A DNA stretch of 64,000 bases, taken from the NCBI GenBank assembly GCA_022702705.1, contig CM040432.1, positions 42,434,540 through 42,498,539 of the forward strand, written 5' to 3'. Below, piece by piece: positions 11,863 to 23,663 of this stretch (position 1 is the stretch's first letter; each line of letters starts with the position of its first letter). This DNA is from Papilionanthe hookeriana x Papilionanthe teres (Eukaryota; Streptophyta; Magnoliopsida; Asparagales; Orchidaceae). The position numbers were made by a program, and so were the translations under genes. Below the pieces are notes generated by a model. That model saw only the letters and a list, made by a program, of their open reading frames with translations. It ran no database searches and had not been told where the DNA came from.

Positions 11863-12606
11863 CAAGAAGCCCTAGGGCCATTTTCATTAAGATAAAAGAG
11901 AGGGATACAAAACAAGTAGTAAGAGAGGGCCCCATGATGGAACCCAACTCAAAGGAAACAAAAAGCAACTAAAACAAAAAGTACAAAAGAGAGAACTAAA
12001 ATAAACTTGCAACTAAAACTTTTTCAGCGGACGAGGTCGCCAAGGCCTTCCTCTTCCATGGGTTCTTGAAGCGCATTCAATAATCAGGCTCTGGAGTGAT
12101 TCCCCATTGCCAGGAGAGGCCAAGGCATCATCCATAAGATTTCCAAGTAGCAATGTACTCCCAGTCTTCTTTCGCCTAGAGGTGTACACTTGCCACTGAT
12201 CCTTCGAAGTGTGAGCCGTCTAAGCTACAGTGGGAGAGGCAGCTGCAATGCTTGGTTCCATAAGCACCTAGGCGGATTGTACTACAGGAGGAAGGGCCAC
12301 CCTTTCCACTTGTTAAGTAACCACGGTAGCCACTTGGGTAGCAATTGGTGCATTCTGTTGAGGTTCCATAACCACCTGGGCGTTTTGCACCACAGTGGGA
12401 GAGGCTGCTACAGTGACAACCGGTTGAGGAGTCACCTCTACAGCCTTGTCAGCTGAGTTTAAACTGTTATCAACTTCAGATGCTACCCTAATCTCCTGAG
12501 ACAGTGTAGCATCGACTCTTCATTGGGAAATCCCAACAACAGCGGAAGGCCCAGAAGTCCTTTTCCTAGAGGGAGGATGCAGCCTATAGCAAGTGTCCCT
12601 GATGTG

Positions 12607-12608
<2 letters not shown>
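11860..12608 (-). mobile_element. LINE-like 3' end with ORF1-like tail but no ORF2 (possible ORF1-only derivative)
   Basis: On the minus strand this reads as a degenerate frame of Val/Pro/Gln/Thr repeats (two rounds of a PVVQ-x-A-x-V-x-MEP motif). It ends in a basic GRGRPWRPRPLKKF and a stop (near 12027), then a T-rich 3' UTR ending tatcttaatgaaaat, a short block and (TA)n. The Pro/Val/Gln-rich linker and basic end resemble the C-terminal part of a LINE ORF1, yet the 3' UTR follows directly with no endonuclease or RT. It could be an ORF1-only non-autonomous LINE, an internally deleted copy, or a retrocopied host mRNA. Three in-frame stops show that it is old. Confidence 0.5.

Positions 12609-12652
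<44 letters not shown>
12609..12652. repeat. (TA)n tract between two LINEs
   Basis: A pure AT run of 44 bases separates the truncated 5' end of the minus-strand element from the 5' end of the plus-strand full-length LINE. Open frames crossing it (Tyr-Ile repeats) are artefacts. Confidence 0.8.
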
Positions 12653-12657
<5 letters not shown>

Positions 12658-12890
12658 ATGATGGGGAGCCGTATTTTGTGGAGAGTTCTTGGTGTGATTC
12701 TTGATTTCCTTCTCAATTTCATTCAATTCTCTTGATGTTTGGTAGATTTGAAGACTATTTCTTTTAGTTTTCATTCTATCTTTGCATTTGCTGCTGTTAC
12801 ATCTAAATTCTGCTTTCCCGGCTCTTGATCTTTTTGAATTTTGGACTTTTGTTGATTCTTGATTCTTCTTACAGGTTTTTATTTTTACGA

Positions 12891-14316
12891 ATGGCTGAGC
12901 AAGTTCGATCTCCGACAAAGACTTTTCGTTGAAGCGATCAGTCTTAATTCATCAAATCCTTCGATAAGTTGGTTTTTCCACAATTTTATCATGATGCTGC
13001 TCATGGTAAGGGGGAGTGCCAATTCATCAAGAAAATTGAGAAGAAAGGTGGTAAGCCTGCCTTAATTCTATCTAATTCTGATATTTCCTCTCTAATGGAT
13101 GTACATAAATTTACTTTAATTGGTAAATTTCAATTTGGACATCCTAAAATGGATATCATAGGGAAATGCTTTGAGAATTTTAGATTATTGGGTTCTTGGA
13201 AGGTTGGTCTTTTTGATGGAAGGCATATTATGATCCAGCTTACCAAAGTAGTGGATTATGCTAATTTTTTCTCCAAAAAATTTGTTTTGATTGATGGCAT
13301 CCATATGAAACTTTTAAAATGGTCTCCTTCTTTTGATCCTCATCAAGAACCACCTGTTATTCCTATTTGGTATAAACTACCAAATCTGAAACTTCACTTA
13401 TTTTATCATCAAATTTTATATGATATTGGGACTGCCTTAGGTAGGCCTCTGAAGTTGGATATGCCTACCTTTCAACTCACTAGGCCTTCTGTGGCTAGAA
13501 TTCTTGTGGAAAGAGATGTATCTCTTGCTGATATTGAAGAAATCTGGATTGGTACACCACATGATGGATATTGGCAGACTCTTATAATGGAAAATAAGCC
13601 ATTTTACTGCCATCATTGTAAAATGTTTGGACATTCCCATGATAGCTGTTTCAGGCTTCATCCTCACTTGAAGACCAATAGGATTATAGATCCTAAAAAA
13701 ACTTATCAGACTGTTGTCCTTACTGTGGAAGATTTGCAAACTACTGTTGATCCTGTTCAGACTACTGTAACTGCTCCTTCTGAGGAAAAGCTGTAAATAA
13801 CTACTAAGAAGCCTGTTGTTGAATCTGTTCAGTTTTCTGCTATTGCATCAGATATTTTACCTATCAATTCTGAAATCGTTAATGTTACTTTTGAGAATGA
13901 AGAAAGTATTAGACATACTGAATCTTTGGTTGTTCCTACTGAAGTTTGTACAAAAGTAAATGCAAATCCTACCAAGAGTTTCTAGTTTAATTGAATCATC
14001 TACTTCTCCTGAATTAGTTGTTTTAGATTCTGAAATTACTGCTGTTATAGAAGTTCAGAATCCTCATGAGGCTTTGCAAGACAATACTATTACTCATTAT
14101 CAAACAGTTGAGGTTCATCCTAAGCCTATGAATTATCCTGCAGGAATGGCATATATTAGTAATGATATTAATAATGACTGGATGATACGAAAAGCTATAA
14201 AGAAGATATCCCTGGAGTTAAAAAATCTTTCTGAAAGCAACATTATTCAAACTACTACAGCTGCAAATTCTTCCTCTAGGTTGACTAGAGGAGGAAGAAA
14301 TGCTATTCATGATTAA
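12891..14316 (+). pseudogene. LINE ORF1: DUF4283-like RNA-binding protein with intact zinc knuckle
   Basis: It starts MAEQVRSPTKTF at 12891, is broken by a TGA at about 12930, and is open again to 13796. The DUF4283-like part is visible as KFTLIGKFQFGHPKMDII, GSWKVGLFDGRHIMIQLTK and IPIWYKLPNLKLHLF. The knuckle CHHCKMFGHSHDSC (about 13606-13650) fits CX2CX4HX4C exactly. A TAA at 13794-13796 follows; one base change from CAA would produce it. A frameshift near 13975 separates the C-terminal part, which ends SSRLTRGGRNAIHD at 14316. The role is packaging of the LINE RNA. The last codons overlap the ORF2 start. Confidence 0.85.
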
Positions 14317-17300
14317 ATTATTGTGTTGGAATATTAGGGGAGTGGCTGACCCTGACTCCCTTAATAAACTCTTAAACTTAAACAGGGTTCATCACTTTTG
14401 GATTATTGTCATTTTAGAGCCTTTGGTGAAATCAAATTTTGATAGATTCACTAAGAAATTCTCTGGATAAAATTTTGTGGTTAACTGTTCTCATAAAATC
14501 TGGTTGTTCTATAGAAAAGAGCTGAATATTAAGATCTTGCTTAATCATTCTCAGCTGCTGCATTTTCATTTTGAGTTAGATCAGTTCAATGGCTTTGCTT
14601 CTTTTATATATGCTGCTACTTTAAATGTTGATAGATTAGAGCTATGGAATATTTTACATCACATTAGTAATTCAATGACTGATGGCTGGATTGTTGGTGG
14701 AGATTTCAATTCTATAGCACACCCTAGTGAGAAAAAGGGTAGGAGAAATCCTAATCTACAAGCAATGGTGACCTTTTCTAATAATATTACATCAGCTAAT
14801 CTTTTTGATGTTGGATTTGAAGGCTCTCCTTTTACTTGGAGGAGAGGAAATATTTATGAAAGAATTGATAGAATTCTGGTTAATCAACTTTGGCTAAGCA
14901 TGTTCCCTATTACTAATGTTAAACATTTGGCAAGACTGGGATCTGATCATACTCCTTTACTGGTTAGATGTGCTCTCTCTCCTACTGTTAAGAATCCTGT
15001 TTTCAAATATCTTAATGTATGGTCTACTCATCCTGATTATAATCAAATGATTGCTGATAATTGGAAGGCTCCTTTGGAATTCCTTTATTCTAATCCTATT
15101 TCTAAACTTTGGCAATTACAAAAAAGGATTGCTAGTAAGCTGAAGCATTGGAATTGGATTGTTTTTGGGAATGTTCATCAAAAAGTTACTGAAGCAGAAT
15201 CTATGGTAAATGAAATGGAAAAGCTTGTTGAAGATGGTTTGGATTCTGAACACAGTCTTAATGAGGCTTATAGTAAATTACACTTTGCTATATTGAAAGA
15301 AGAACATTTCCTACAACAAAAAGCAGCTGTCAATTGGTTTAAGCATGGTGACAGAAATTCCAAATTTTTTTCATGCAGCTATTAAATGTAAAAGATCTGT
15401 TAATGCTATATTGAAAATTAAATCTGTTGATAATACATGGTTAGTCAATTCTAAAGAGATTGCTGATGGTTCTATTGCTTACTTTTATAAATTGTTTTCT
15501 TATCAGCCTATTAGTTCAGCTGCTTATTCTCCTGCTCTCATAAGTTCTAATTTCAGTAATGTGAATATGGATTTCTTGGTTCAACCTCCTGATGCTAAGG
15601 AAGTTTTTGAGGCTATTAAAACAATTGATGGTAGTAAGGCAATTTGGGCCGGATGGATTTACGATCGACTTCTATATCAAAAACTGGATGATAATCAAAT
15701 CTGATGTGGTTTTAGCAGTACAAAGTTTCTTTCAAGGAATTGATCTTCCTAAGTATTTTGCTTCCACTACCATTTTTTTTATTCCTAAAGATAAAAGCAA
15801 ATCCAACTGGCAGGATTTCAGACCCATTAGTCTGACTTCCACCTTTTCTAAAATTATAAGTAAAGTTATGGTAGCTCGTTTACAACCTTTATTGGGGGAT
15901 CTTATTTCTGAAAATCAAAGTGCTTTTATAAAGGGAAGATGCATCTGTGACAATGTTCTTTTGGCACAAGAACTGCTAGTTGATATTGATAAATTCTGTA
16001 GAGGTTCTAATATTATTTTTAAATTGGATCTGGTCAAAGCGTTTGATTCTATCAGTTGGACTTTTATTCTTAATGTTCTTTCAGATAGAGGTTTCAGTTC
16101 TAATTTTTGTAATCTCATTTATAGATGGTTAAACAATAATTATCATATTGTTCTAATTAATGGTAGAAGCCATGGATTCTTTAAATCTTGAAGGGGCATT
16201 AGACAAGGAGATCCATTGTCTCCTTATATTTTCATCCTTGTCTTTGATTATCTATTAAGAATGTTGAACCAAATGCAGCTTATTCATCAATACACTAAAT
16301 ATCAGAAGATCTACTCAATTAGTCAGTCATCTATCCTATGATGATGATGTGATAGTATTCTCCAATGGAAGTAAACAATCTATTAAATGTCTCATGAAAG
16401 TTTTGACTGACTTTGAAGCTATTTCTGGAATGGCTTTTAGTAGATCTTAATGCCAGTTCCTTGCAAGCTCTAAACTCAGTGTTCAGATGAAAAATTGGAT
16501 TTTAGATTTCACTAATTTTAAGGAGATTCAATATCCTCTTAAGTATTTGGGCTTTCCTTTAATCAAAGGAAGAAGGAGACTTTCTCACTATGATGATATA
16601 ATTTCTAAAATATCCTCTCAAATTAACTGTTGGTCTAATTCTTTTCTTTCAAATGGTGGAAGAATAACACTTCTTAGGAGTGTGTTGACTGCATTTCCTC
16701 TTTATACACTGCAGATGATTAAAATGAAGAAGAGTACACATAAAATGCTTTCTATAATGTTTAATAAATTTGTTTGGGAAGGACAACATAAGCAAATGCA
16801 TTGGACCAATTGGGAGAAGTTATGTAAGCCAATTGATTGTGGTGGGTTAGGTTTTAAAAGCTTTCAGCATCTGAGTTTTACATTCTACTGTAAGCAATGG
16901 ATCAGTTTCAGATCACAACAGTCTTTGTGGGCAAGATTTATGAATGTTAAATATTGTCAAAATGAACATCCAGCAATGGTCAGTCTTAAACCTGGAGATT
17001 CTAAAACTTGGAAAGAGTTGCTTAAAGTAAGACTTCATGCTGAAAAGATGTTTATTTGGGAAATTGGCAATGGACAAATTGACTTACGGTTTGATAGTTG
17101 AGTCGTTTGATGAGTCCCTTCAAGCACACTATAATCATAACCTTCCTATTCGACAAATTGCTGAGTGTTGGAGTGATGGTGTTTGGAATTTGCATAAATT
17201 CCAAGATTATGTTCCTGTCGATATTCATAATAAGATCTTAAATAGCCCTAGTCATCCTTGGAGAAAAGATAGACTTATGATCAAAAAGCCTCATAATCAA

Positions 17301-18334
17301 TGTTTATCTAAATTCATTTATCAAAATTGTTTTACTTGGCAAAAGAATGATTGGGGTGGTAAGCTTTGGAGTAAATATATAACCCCTTCTATGTCCTTTT
17401 TTTGTTGGAGGTTGTTTAAGAAGATGCTACCAACAGACGATATACTTAAACTTAAGGGACTCAGAGGTCCATCAAGGTGTCATTTGTGTCACTGTGTTGA
17501 AGAGACTATTGGGCATATTTTTCTAAATTGTGACTGGGCACAGGAGGTTTGGCAAGCCGTGTTATTTGCTGTGGGACTGCAAACTCATTACTCTTCTTGG
17601 AGTTCAATTAATGATTGCTGGAAGAATGGAAAGCTACTTCTTATTATTTCATCCATTTTATCATTTTCTGGTTTTTATGGCTAGCCAGGAATGATTTAAT
17701 TTTCAATAACAAGGTGTTCTCTTCTAATTTTATCATTAGAAATTGTCTTACTTTTCTCAGTAAGATACAGATTTTTGTCCATTCTTCAACTCATGGCCCC
17801 AAAAACAAAGTTATGCTTGTTATATGGAGACCACCTAAGAATCCATGGCTTAAGATTAATATTGATGGAAGCTTCAGAACTTCTACAGCTGGTATTGGAG
17901 GTCTTTGCAGAAATTTTAAAGGTCACTGTCTATGGTTTTTCTCAGCACCTATTATTGCTTTTAATGCTTTGGAAGCTGAAGCAATTGCTGCCTTTTGGAG
18001 ACTAAAAATTGCTATTATGTAGAATAATCAATTTATGCACTTGGAAATGGACTCTTTGCATTTACTACAGATCTTATTGTCACAAGTTGTTGTGCCTTGG
18101 TTTCTTCAGATCTGGATAAATAAAATTAACTTACTCTCTTCATCTATTGCAGTTCTCTGGAGTCATACTTATAGGGAGGGTAATCAACCTGCTAATTGGC
18201 TTGCAACTAAGGCTTCTTCATCTCTGGATGTTATTTATAGTGCTAATTACTCTTCTTTTCCTTTATTTAGTTCTCTTATACATGGGGATTTAATTGAAAT
18301 CCCTCATGTTAGATGTAAGACTTTCTTTGAATAA
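14309..18334 (+). pseudogene. LINE ORF2: endonuclease, reverse transcriptase, zf-RVT, RNase H (few breaks)
   Basis: It starts MIKLLCWNIRGVADP at 14309. The endonuclease shows GWIVGGDFNSIAHP (about 14690), YERIDRIL and GSDHTPLLVRC (about 14940-14970). Reverse transcriptase begins near 15700: FRPISLTSTFSKIISK, SENQSAFIKGRCICDN, FKLDLVKAFDSISW and RGIRQGDPLSPYIF. The catalytic motif near 16328-16360 reads SYDDDVIVFSNG, where the family has YADD, so the Ala is Asp. zf-RVT is at about 17400-17570 (CHLCHCVEETIGHIFLNCDWAQEVW split over the finger). RNase H occupies about 17850-18230 (NIDGSFR, LEAEAIAA, LEMDSLHLL). Stops or shifts lie near 14468, 15370, 15690, 16188, 16290-16450, 17090, 17680 and 18020. 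The copy is inactive but recent-looking. Confidence 0.88.
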
Positions 18335-18345
18335 TATTTTGGTTT

Positions 18346-18351
<6 letters not shown>

Positions 18352-18384
<33 letters not shown>
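18352..18384. repeat. (TA)n tail of the plus-strand LINE
   Basis: A TA run directly follows the LINE 3' UTR and closes the cluster. The solo LTR resumes with ataataaaaataataaaa. Confidence 0.75.
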
Positions 18385-18387
<3 letters not shown>

Positions 18388-18840
18388 AAAATAATAAAAT
18401 TAATAAATAAATGAAATAAAATAAAAATATCTCTCCCTCATCTCTCCCTCACTTCTCACCTCACCTCCTCCTTACCTTCACCGTATCTCCACCTCACCTC
18501 CTCCTTACCTTCACCATATCTCCACCTCACCTCCTCCTTATCTCGCCCACTCCACAAAACCGTGAGCCCCTCCAACAAAATCCCTCACCATCCCATATTT
18601 ACATACTTACTCACTCACTTCCTACTTTTACTCACTTCACACCTTTTCACTCATTCACTTCCTCTCCTAGCCGTGAGCCTCCCTTCCCCTTCTCCTCTTC
18701 CAAGCTATCCACACTTCACCACAACACCACCCAAATCCTCCTAGCCGTGAGCTCCATCAAGGGCTTCTCCAAGGTTTCTTCCATCACTCCCTCCAAGGCA
18801 AGGTAATCTCCTCCCTCTCTCTTTAATTTTGCTTTTGTTT
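18385..18840 (+). promoter_or_regulatory. Leader region of the solo LTR with conserved donor-like site
   Basis: C/T-rich sequence (ctccctc, cacctcc repeated at about 18430-18540) precedes gccgtgagc and ctccaaggcaaggtaatc. The AAG/GTAATC at 18803 lies at the position of AAG/GTATGG (40618) and AAG/GTAAGA (57944) in the related LTRs. I see no TATA box as clear as in those copies. An open frame at 18562-18744 is Ser/Pro/Leu-rich and shows no other support. Confidence 0.45.
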
Positions 18841-20075
18841 CAAAATTTCTTAAAAAAAAAAAAACAAAAATGGCATCGTCATGTTTAGCTTAAAGATCTA
18901 AATCACACATACATGTATTTTCTTTAAAGTTCTTCTTCCTCTACATAGGTTTTCAAATATTTTGTGTTAATTATTATTTCTTTCACAAATCTTCATGCTA
19001 TTTAAATGTTTCCATGCTTAGGCTTAGGAATTCCTTTTTATGCAAAGTTATTTAGCTATTTAGTTTTTAAATCTTTCCATGTTTAGCCTTAGGATTTCTT
19101 TTTCATGCAAATTATCTAATTAATTAGGTTAACTAGTTTAAATATTTACAAATCTACATCCTAGTTTTTATTATCTTGAAAAATAAATTTTAAAATTTAA
19201 AAGAAATAATATATCATAAAGGAAATAAAATAAAAGAGAAAAGAGAAATAAACATAAAGATAAAATAAAAATAAAATAAAAGAAAATGAAATGAAAATCT
19301 TAAATATTATATAATAATATAAACAAATAATGAATAATAAATGTAAAAAAAAACATAAGTGATATAATAATTGTAAATTTAAATAAAGTAGATAATATCT
19401 TTACTAAATCTTAACTAAAATAAACTATACTAAATTTCAAATAACTATATTAAATTTAACTACTAAAATAACTATACTAAATGTAAATAAAATTCAACTA
19501 TACTAAATTTAATAACTTTACTAAATAAAATAACTACACTAAATTTAAATAATATAACTACACTATATTAAATTTAAATAAACACTACTAAAATATAAAT
19601 AACTAATTGAATAATAATAATATATGAATGTAAATTAATAATAACAATATGTAAATAATAAAAAAATAATGTGATAAGAATAAAATAAATAACTATAAAC
19701 TTAAATAGATAATGAAAATATAAGAAAATGATAATAATAATAACTAAAATAATAATTGTAAATATAAATAAATAACAAAAATGAGTAAATAAAAATGTCA
19801 TTCCTTTTTAAAATAATATAAATGTAAATATATAAATAAATAATAATTGGAATAGCTTTAAATAAATGGTAATAACTTAAAATAAATAAAAGAATAATTG
19901 AGGAGAGAGAAAAGTGAAAAGCTTTATAATTAAATAAATAATAATATAAATGATAAATAAATGATATAAATAATAAACTTAAATATACATCTAAATAATA
20001 ACAATAATAAATTAAAATAAAAATAACTTATAATATAAATAAATTAAATGATAAGAATATAAGGAATAGTAAAAT

Positions 20076-20159
<84 letters not shown>

Positions 20160-21240
20160 CATAAATTGAAAATAATGTAAATAATATAAATAAATAATAA
20201 ATTAAATTGAAATTAAATAGTTAAATTAAATAACACCAAACAAATAAATAATAATTACATTAAAAAAATTAAATAAAATAATAATTAATTAAATAAATAA
20301 AACAATTATATAAAAAAATATTAAATTATATTAAATTAAAAAATAATGTAAATAAATAGTAATTTAAATTAAATTAAACAAGTTAACTAAATTAAATTAT
20401 ATTAAATTAAACAATAATAATTTAAATTAAATTAAATTAATTAAATTAAATTAAAATAAAAAAATTGAAAATTAAAATAAATTAAATTAAATAATAATGT
20501 AAATAAATAATAAATTAAATTAAAATTAAAATTACATAAAATTGAAAATAAATAAAAATTAAATTAAATAACTAAATTAAATTAAATAATAATTGTAACT
20601 AATATAAATTAAATTAAACTAAACTAATTAAATTAAATTAACTAATAATATAAATAAATGATAATTTAAAATAAAATAAATTAAATTAAAATAAATTAAG
20701 TTAAATTAAATTGAATTAAATAATACTATAAATTAATTAATTAATAAATTAAATTAAATTGAATTAAATAAATAATAATAAAAATAATAATTCAAATAAA
20801 TAAATATTAAGCAATCATAAAGAAATAACAATAAATAAATAACAACTAATTAAGTAAAGTAAATGATGATCAATCAATTAAATAAAAGAAATAAATAACA
20901 ATCAAATAAAACTAAATAAATCAAAATGAATTAAATAAGATAATAAATTAAATAAATAATTTCAATTACAAATAAAAGATAATGACTTTAAATAACACAT
21001 AGTAAAACTAACGACACATAAATAGTAATTAACGATAATAACTTAAAATGATAATACATAACAAAAGAAATAATAATAAGATAATAAATAACAATAATGA
21101 CATATAAATAACATAATAATCACATACAATCACAACTATAATCACATCAACAATCATACACATTACACTCATACAATCACAATAATCACAACATACAACA
21201 ACAATCCCGACCACAATACAATACCAACACGATAACAATC
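18841..21240. repeat. Very AT-rich inner LTR segment with AAATT-type and TAA-type simple repeats
   Basis: More than 2 kb of nearly pure A/T with repeated aaatt, aataa and taaataa words, densest at 20280-20760. No gene is visible. It lies where the LTRs at 38126 and 55139 also carry an AT-rich block (about 41100-42900 and 58400-60480). I infer expansion of simple repeats within the LTR. Confidence 0.7.
20081..20145. repeat. (AC)n microsatellite
   Basis: An uninterrupted run of about 32 AC units, followed by a short (TA)n to 20159. A clean microsatellite of this length is likely to vary in length between individuals. Confidence 0.95.
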
Positions 21241-22090
21241 AAACCTAGGATAGGCCTCCCGAGGCATGGTTTATTTTTTCTTTACAAAAACCCCTAGGAA
21301 ATCACAACTTGGTGTAAAAAAAATAAAATAAAAATAATAAAATAATAATAAGAATACCCTTATGCTTAGTGAACGCATGGAGTAACCCAGATTTTACCTG
21401 ATGTCCACATAACCTTCCCAATTCACATTCCAAACTCAAAATCCCTAATTTCAAAACCTAACACAAACCAAATCCAGACACAAACCAAATTTAAACATAA
21501 ACCAAAACCAAACCCAAACCAAAACCACAAACCAAATCGAAACACAAACTAAATTTAAACATAAACCAAAACCAAACGCAAACCAAAACCAAAAACCAAA
21601 TCCAAACACAAACTCAATCAAGTCTTCCACAAATAAAATCACAAACTTTTCACAACACTCCCATAAGTCTAAATCAAATTACCAATTGCCACCAATCCAA
21701 ATCCAAACTACACCAAAACCCATCTACCCAACCTATCCTGAACACCTGTGTTCATTAAACTTAAGGGTATAGGTAGGATGAGTTGTTAAGCAACATAATA
21801 AGTCTAAATGAGCCCGAGGCTTTTCACCAGGCTGTGAGAGGGAAGCATGGACCTGCATCCTTCTCTGACCTTTTGGATACCTTAAAGGTCTACTAAAGTT
21901 AATATGTCTGCTTAACGAAACCATCCTCAATTAAATTAACAAAGTTCATTGAAACACAACATAGAAATTCACATAGACATCACAGGACTTGGTAGACAAC
22001 CAGGATCTTTACATGGACATCATAGGATTGAGTAGTTATTGCTTGTTAGTCATACTTTTTCCTGTTTTATGGCATGCTTTAATTTTTGCA
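21241..22090 (+). repeat. Inner LTR segment of the solo LTR with an accaaa-rich stretch
   Basis: It contains a block aatacccttatgcttagtgaacg (21353 on), similar to aaaataccc-ttgctca-tgaac at about 41080 and 58410 in the other LTRs. An ACCAAA-rich run follows at 21460-21610, with a 64-base unit present twice (from 21487 and 21551). No coding potential is supported. Confidence 0.5.
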
Positions 22091-23663
22091 AAATTATAAA
22101 CACATACATGCAATGCAATACTAAAGTTTTAGGTGGTGGAACTTGAAAACGCACTAGGCACATTTTTATTTTAATGCAATTTACTTACCTGTACTGTACT
22201 TTACTTCTCTTGCATGTTAAACAACAATGTCACCCTGCATGAAAACTAAAACCTTTAGGATAGTTAAAAAACTGAAACCCAAAACTAAATTAAAATCAAC
22301 ACAAGATAAAATTCACCGCCACAACATTCAAAAGATAAAACAACTCAAAATTTAATCACAAACAGAATTACAAAAACTACAATTGCAACCAAATTAATCA
22401 TCTCATTGGATGATCAGGAATACCTCGTATGATGTAACCCACGTGTTGCTAACGAGATTTCCCATGGTCTAATTGAAAGTCTTGAACTCATTCAGTTGAG
22501 TTTAGCAAATTCATTTGGGCTAAGTGAATCCGATGAAAATAACGGTGCCGGGATGATGGAACCGTGGGATCTTATTCGGTTTTGTTTAATCAACATTAAG
22601 ATTTGTTTTAATTAAAACATTAAAACATTTGGATTTTAAGACTTCTCCAAACCAAAACACTTCTCTCATCTCTTGATTATCATTTTCCAAAACTGAACCT
22701 CTGTAACGACGTGGAGCATAGAGCACGACTTCGAGGGCAGCACGACCATCTTCAACAGCAAAACCTGTGTCGACATCAGCAGAACCATTCTTTAGTTTAA
22801 ATAACAAGCCCTAGGACTTTGAGGTAGTCTGCCTAGTGCGACATAAATCCTCACCTATTCTTTTAGGCCTTTGCACAACTAGGTTGTGCAATATAAGCCC
22901 TAACTCGCTTAGGATTCTGAGGTCGTCGTCCGATACGAGGTAAAGCCTCCTACTTTCCAGGTCGTTGGCATAATCAGGTGATTATGTAAATGTAATTCCT
23001 ATAATTAATTGACAGGATTGAAACTTAAATAAATTCATTTCCAAAATTTAAAGCCCAACATTAGGATAGTCTAGGAAGTCATCGAGGTTCTCCTCGAGAT
23101 CCGTGACATCCCCTACCTCTCTTTTCTTTGACTCTGAAAATAACTGTTCCACATTGCGCCTTTCACCTATTGGATTTCCTACTACCACACTTCGTTGAAA
23201 ACCCTACCCTTGAATTCATGAAGATAGAAACCCTGATTTAAATCGAGAGTTCTCTCAGGTGACTTCGATCATTTGAGGGGTAATTGACTATAGGGGCTTG
23301 CCTCTATAGGGAGCTTTAAAGACCCCAGGTAATATAAACCCTATTTAATTCTTTTTGTATTAAATAGGAGAATTTGTCGGTCCACATAAAGGTTCACAGA
23401 CCAGAATGGATGTCATGAATTCCGCAGTTTATTTGATTGAGCGATATCGTTAAGTAGGATGTCTATTCTTCGGGATAGATGCGTTACTTGCGATATGATG
23501 CTCGTTCATTCAAACTGCTAAATCAATGAGATTCGTACATTCTCATTTTTCAAATTTAAAATTTTATTTTCAAAACTAATATGTGTATTAAATTGAATCT
23601 TAAAATCTCAAACCAATAACAAAAAGGTAGTTTTCAAAATCTTAAACATTTCAGCAGCCAACA
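22091..23663 (+). repeat. Conserved 3' part of the giant LTR
   Basis: It matches 43310-44869 and 60990-62551 over its length. Shared landmarks are tgcaatttacttacctg, gttaaacaacaatgtcaccc, a 'ttggatgatc-ggaatacctcg-atgatgtaaccc' block at about 22405, the 'ccgtgacatccc' block at about 23100, and the tagggagctttaaag block at about 23300. It ends in agccaaca. There is no gene; frames such as 22586-22807 (minus) are incidental. Confidence 0.75.

Larger units (their letters stand above)
12653..18351 (+). mobile_element. Near full-length L1-type LINE, plus strand
   Basis: About 5.7 kb with a 5' UTR (12653-12890), ORF1 (12891-14316), ORF2 (14309-18334) and a very short 3' UTR. The 3' end (ctcatgttagatgtaag, then tttctttgaataa) is related to the 3' ends at about 5540 and 11770, and it is followed by (TA)n. 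It is the best preserved element in the window, with long open stretches and a limited number of stops and shifts. No target duplication can be fixed, because both edges are TA runs. Confidence 0.88.
3936..23663 (+). mobile_element. Solo LTR of a giant-LTR Tat/Ogre-type family, enlarged by a LINE cluster
   Basis: It begins TGTTGACC and ends CCAACA, with perfect 5-bp inverted termini (TGTTG/CAACA), and is flanked by gttca on both sides. Its first 1.5 kb matches the starts of the LTRs at 35630, 38126 and 55139. Its last 1.5 kb (about 22090-23663) matches 43300-44869 and 60990-62551. No primer site, gag or pol lies inside. The only foreign cargo is the LINE cluster at 5474-18384. Removing that cluster leaves about 6.8 kb, the size of the LTR at 38126. 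It is best read as a solo LTR left by LTR-LTR recombination and later invaded by LINEs. Confidence 0.85.

Noticed and set aside
12523..12918. Open frames on both strands with long Tyr-Ile repeats (also 11216-11481 and 11765-11968)
   Set aside because: They arise from translation of (TA)n tracts between LINEs. The flanking residues do not continue any domain.
18562..18744. Ser/Pro/Leu-rich ORF that resembles a signal-peptide protein
   Set aside because: It sits in the C/T-rich leader of the solo LTR. The hydrophobic look comes from ctc/ttc codons.
19574..19801. Ile/Tyr/Phe-rich ORF on the minus strand that looks like a membrane protein (also 21029-21238)
   Set aside because: These are low-complexity AT-rich repeats inside the LTR middle zone, with no start context or homologous frame in sister LTRs.
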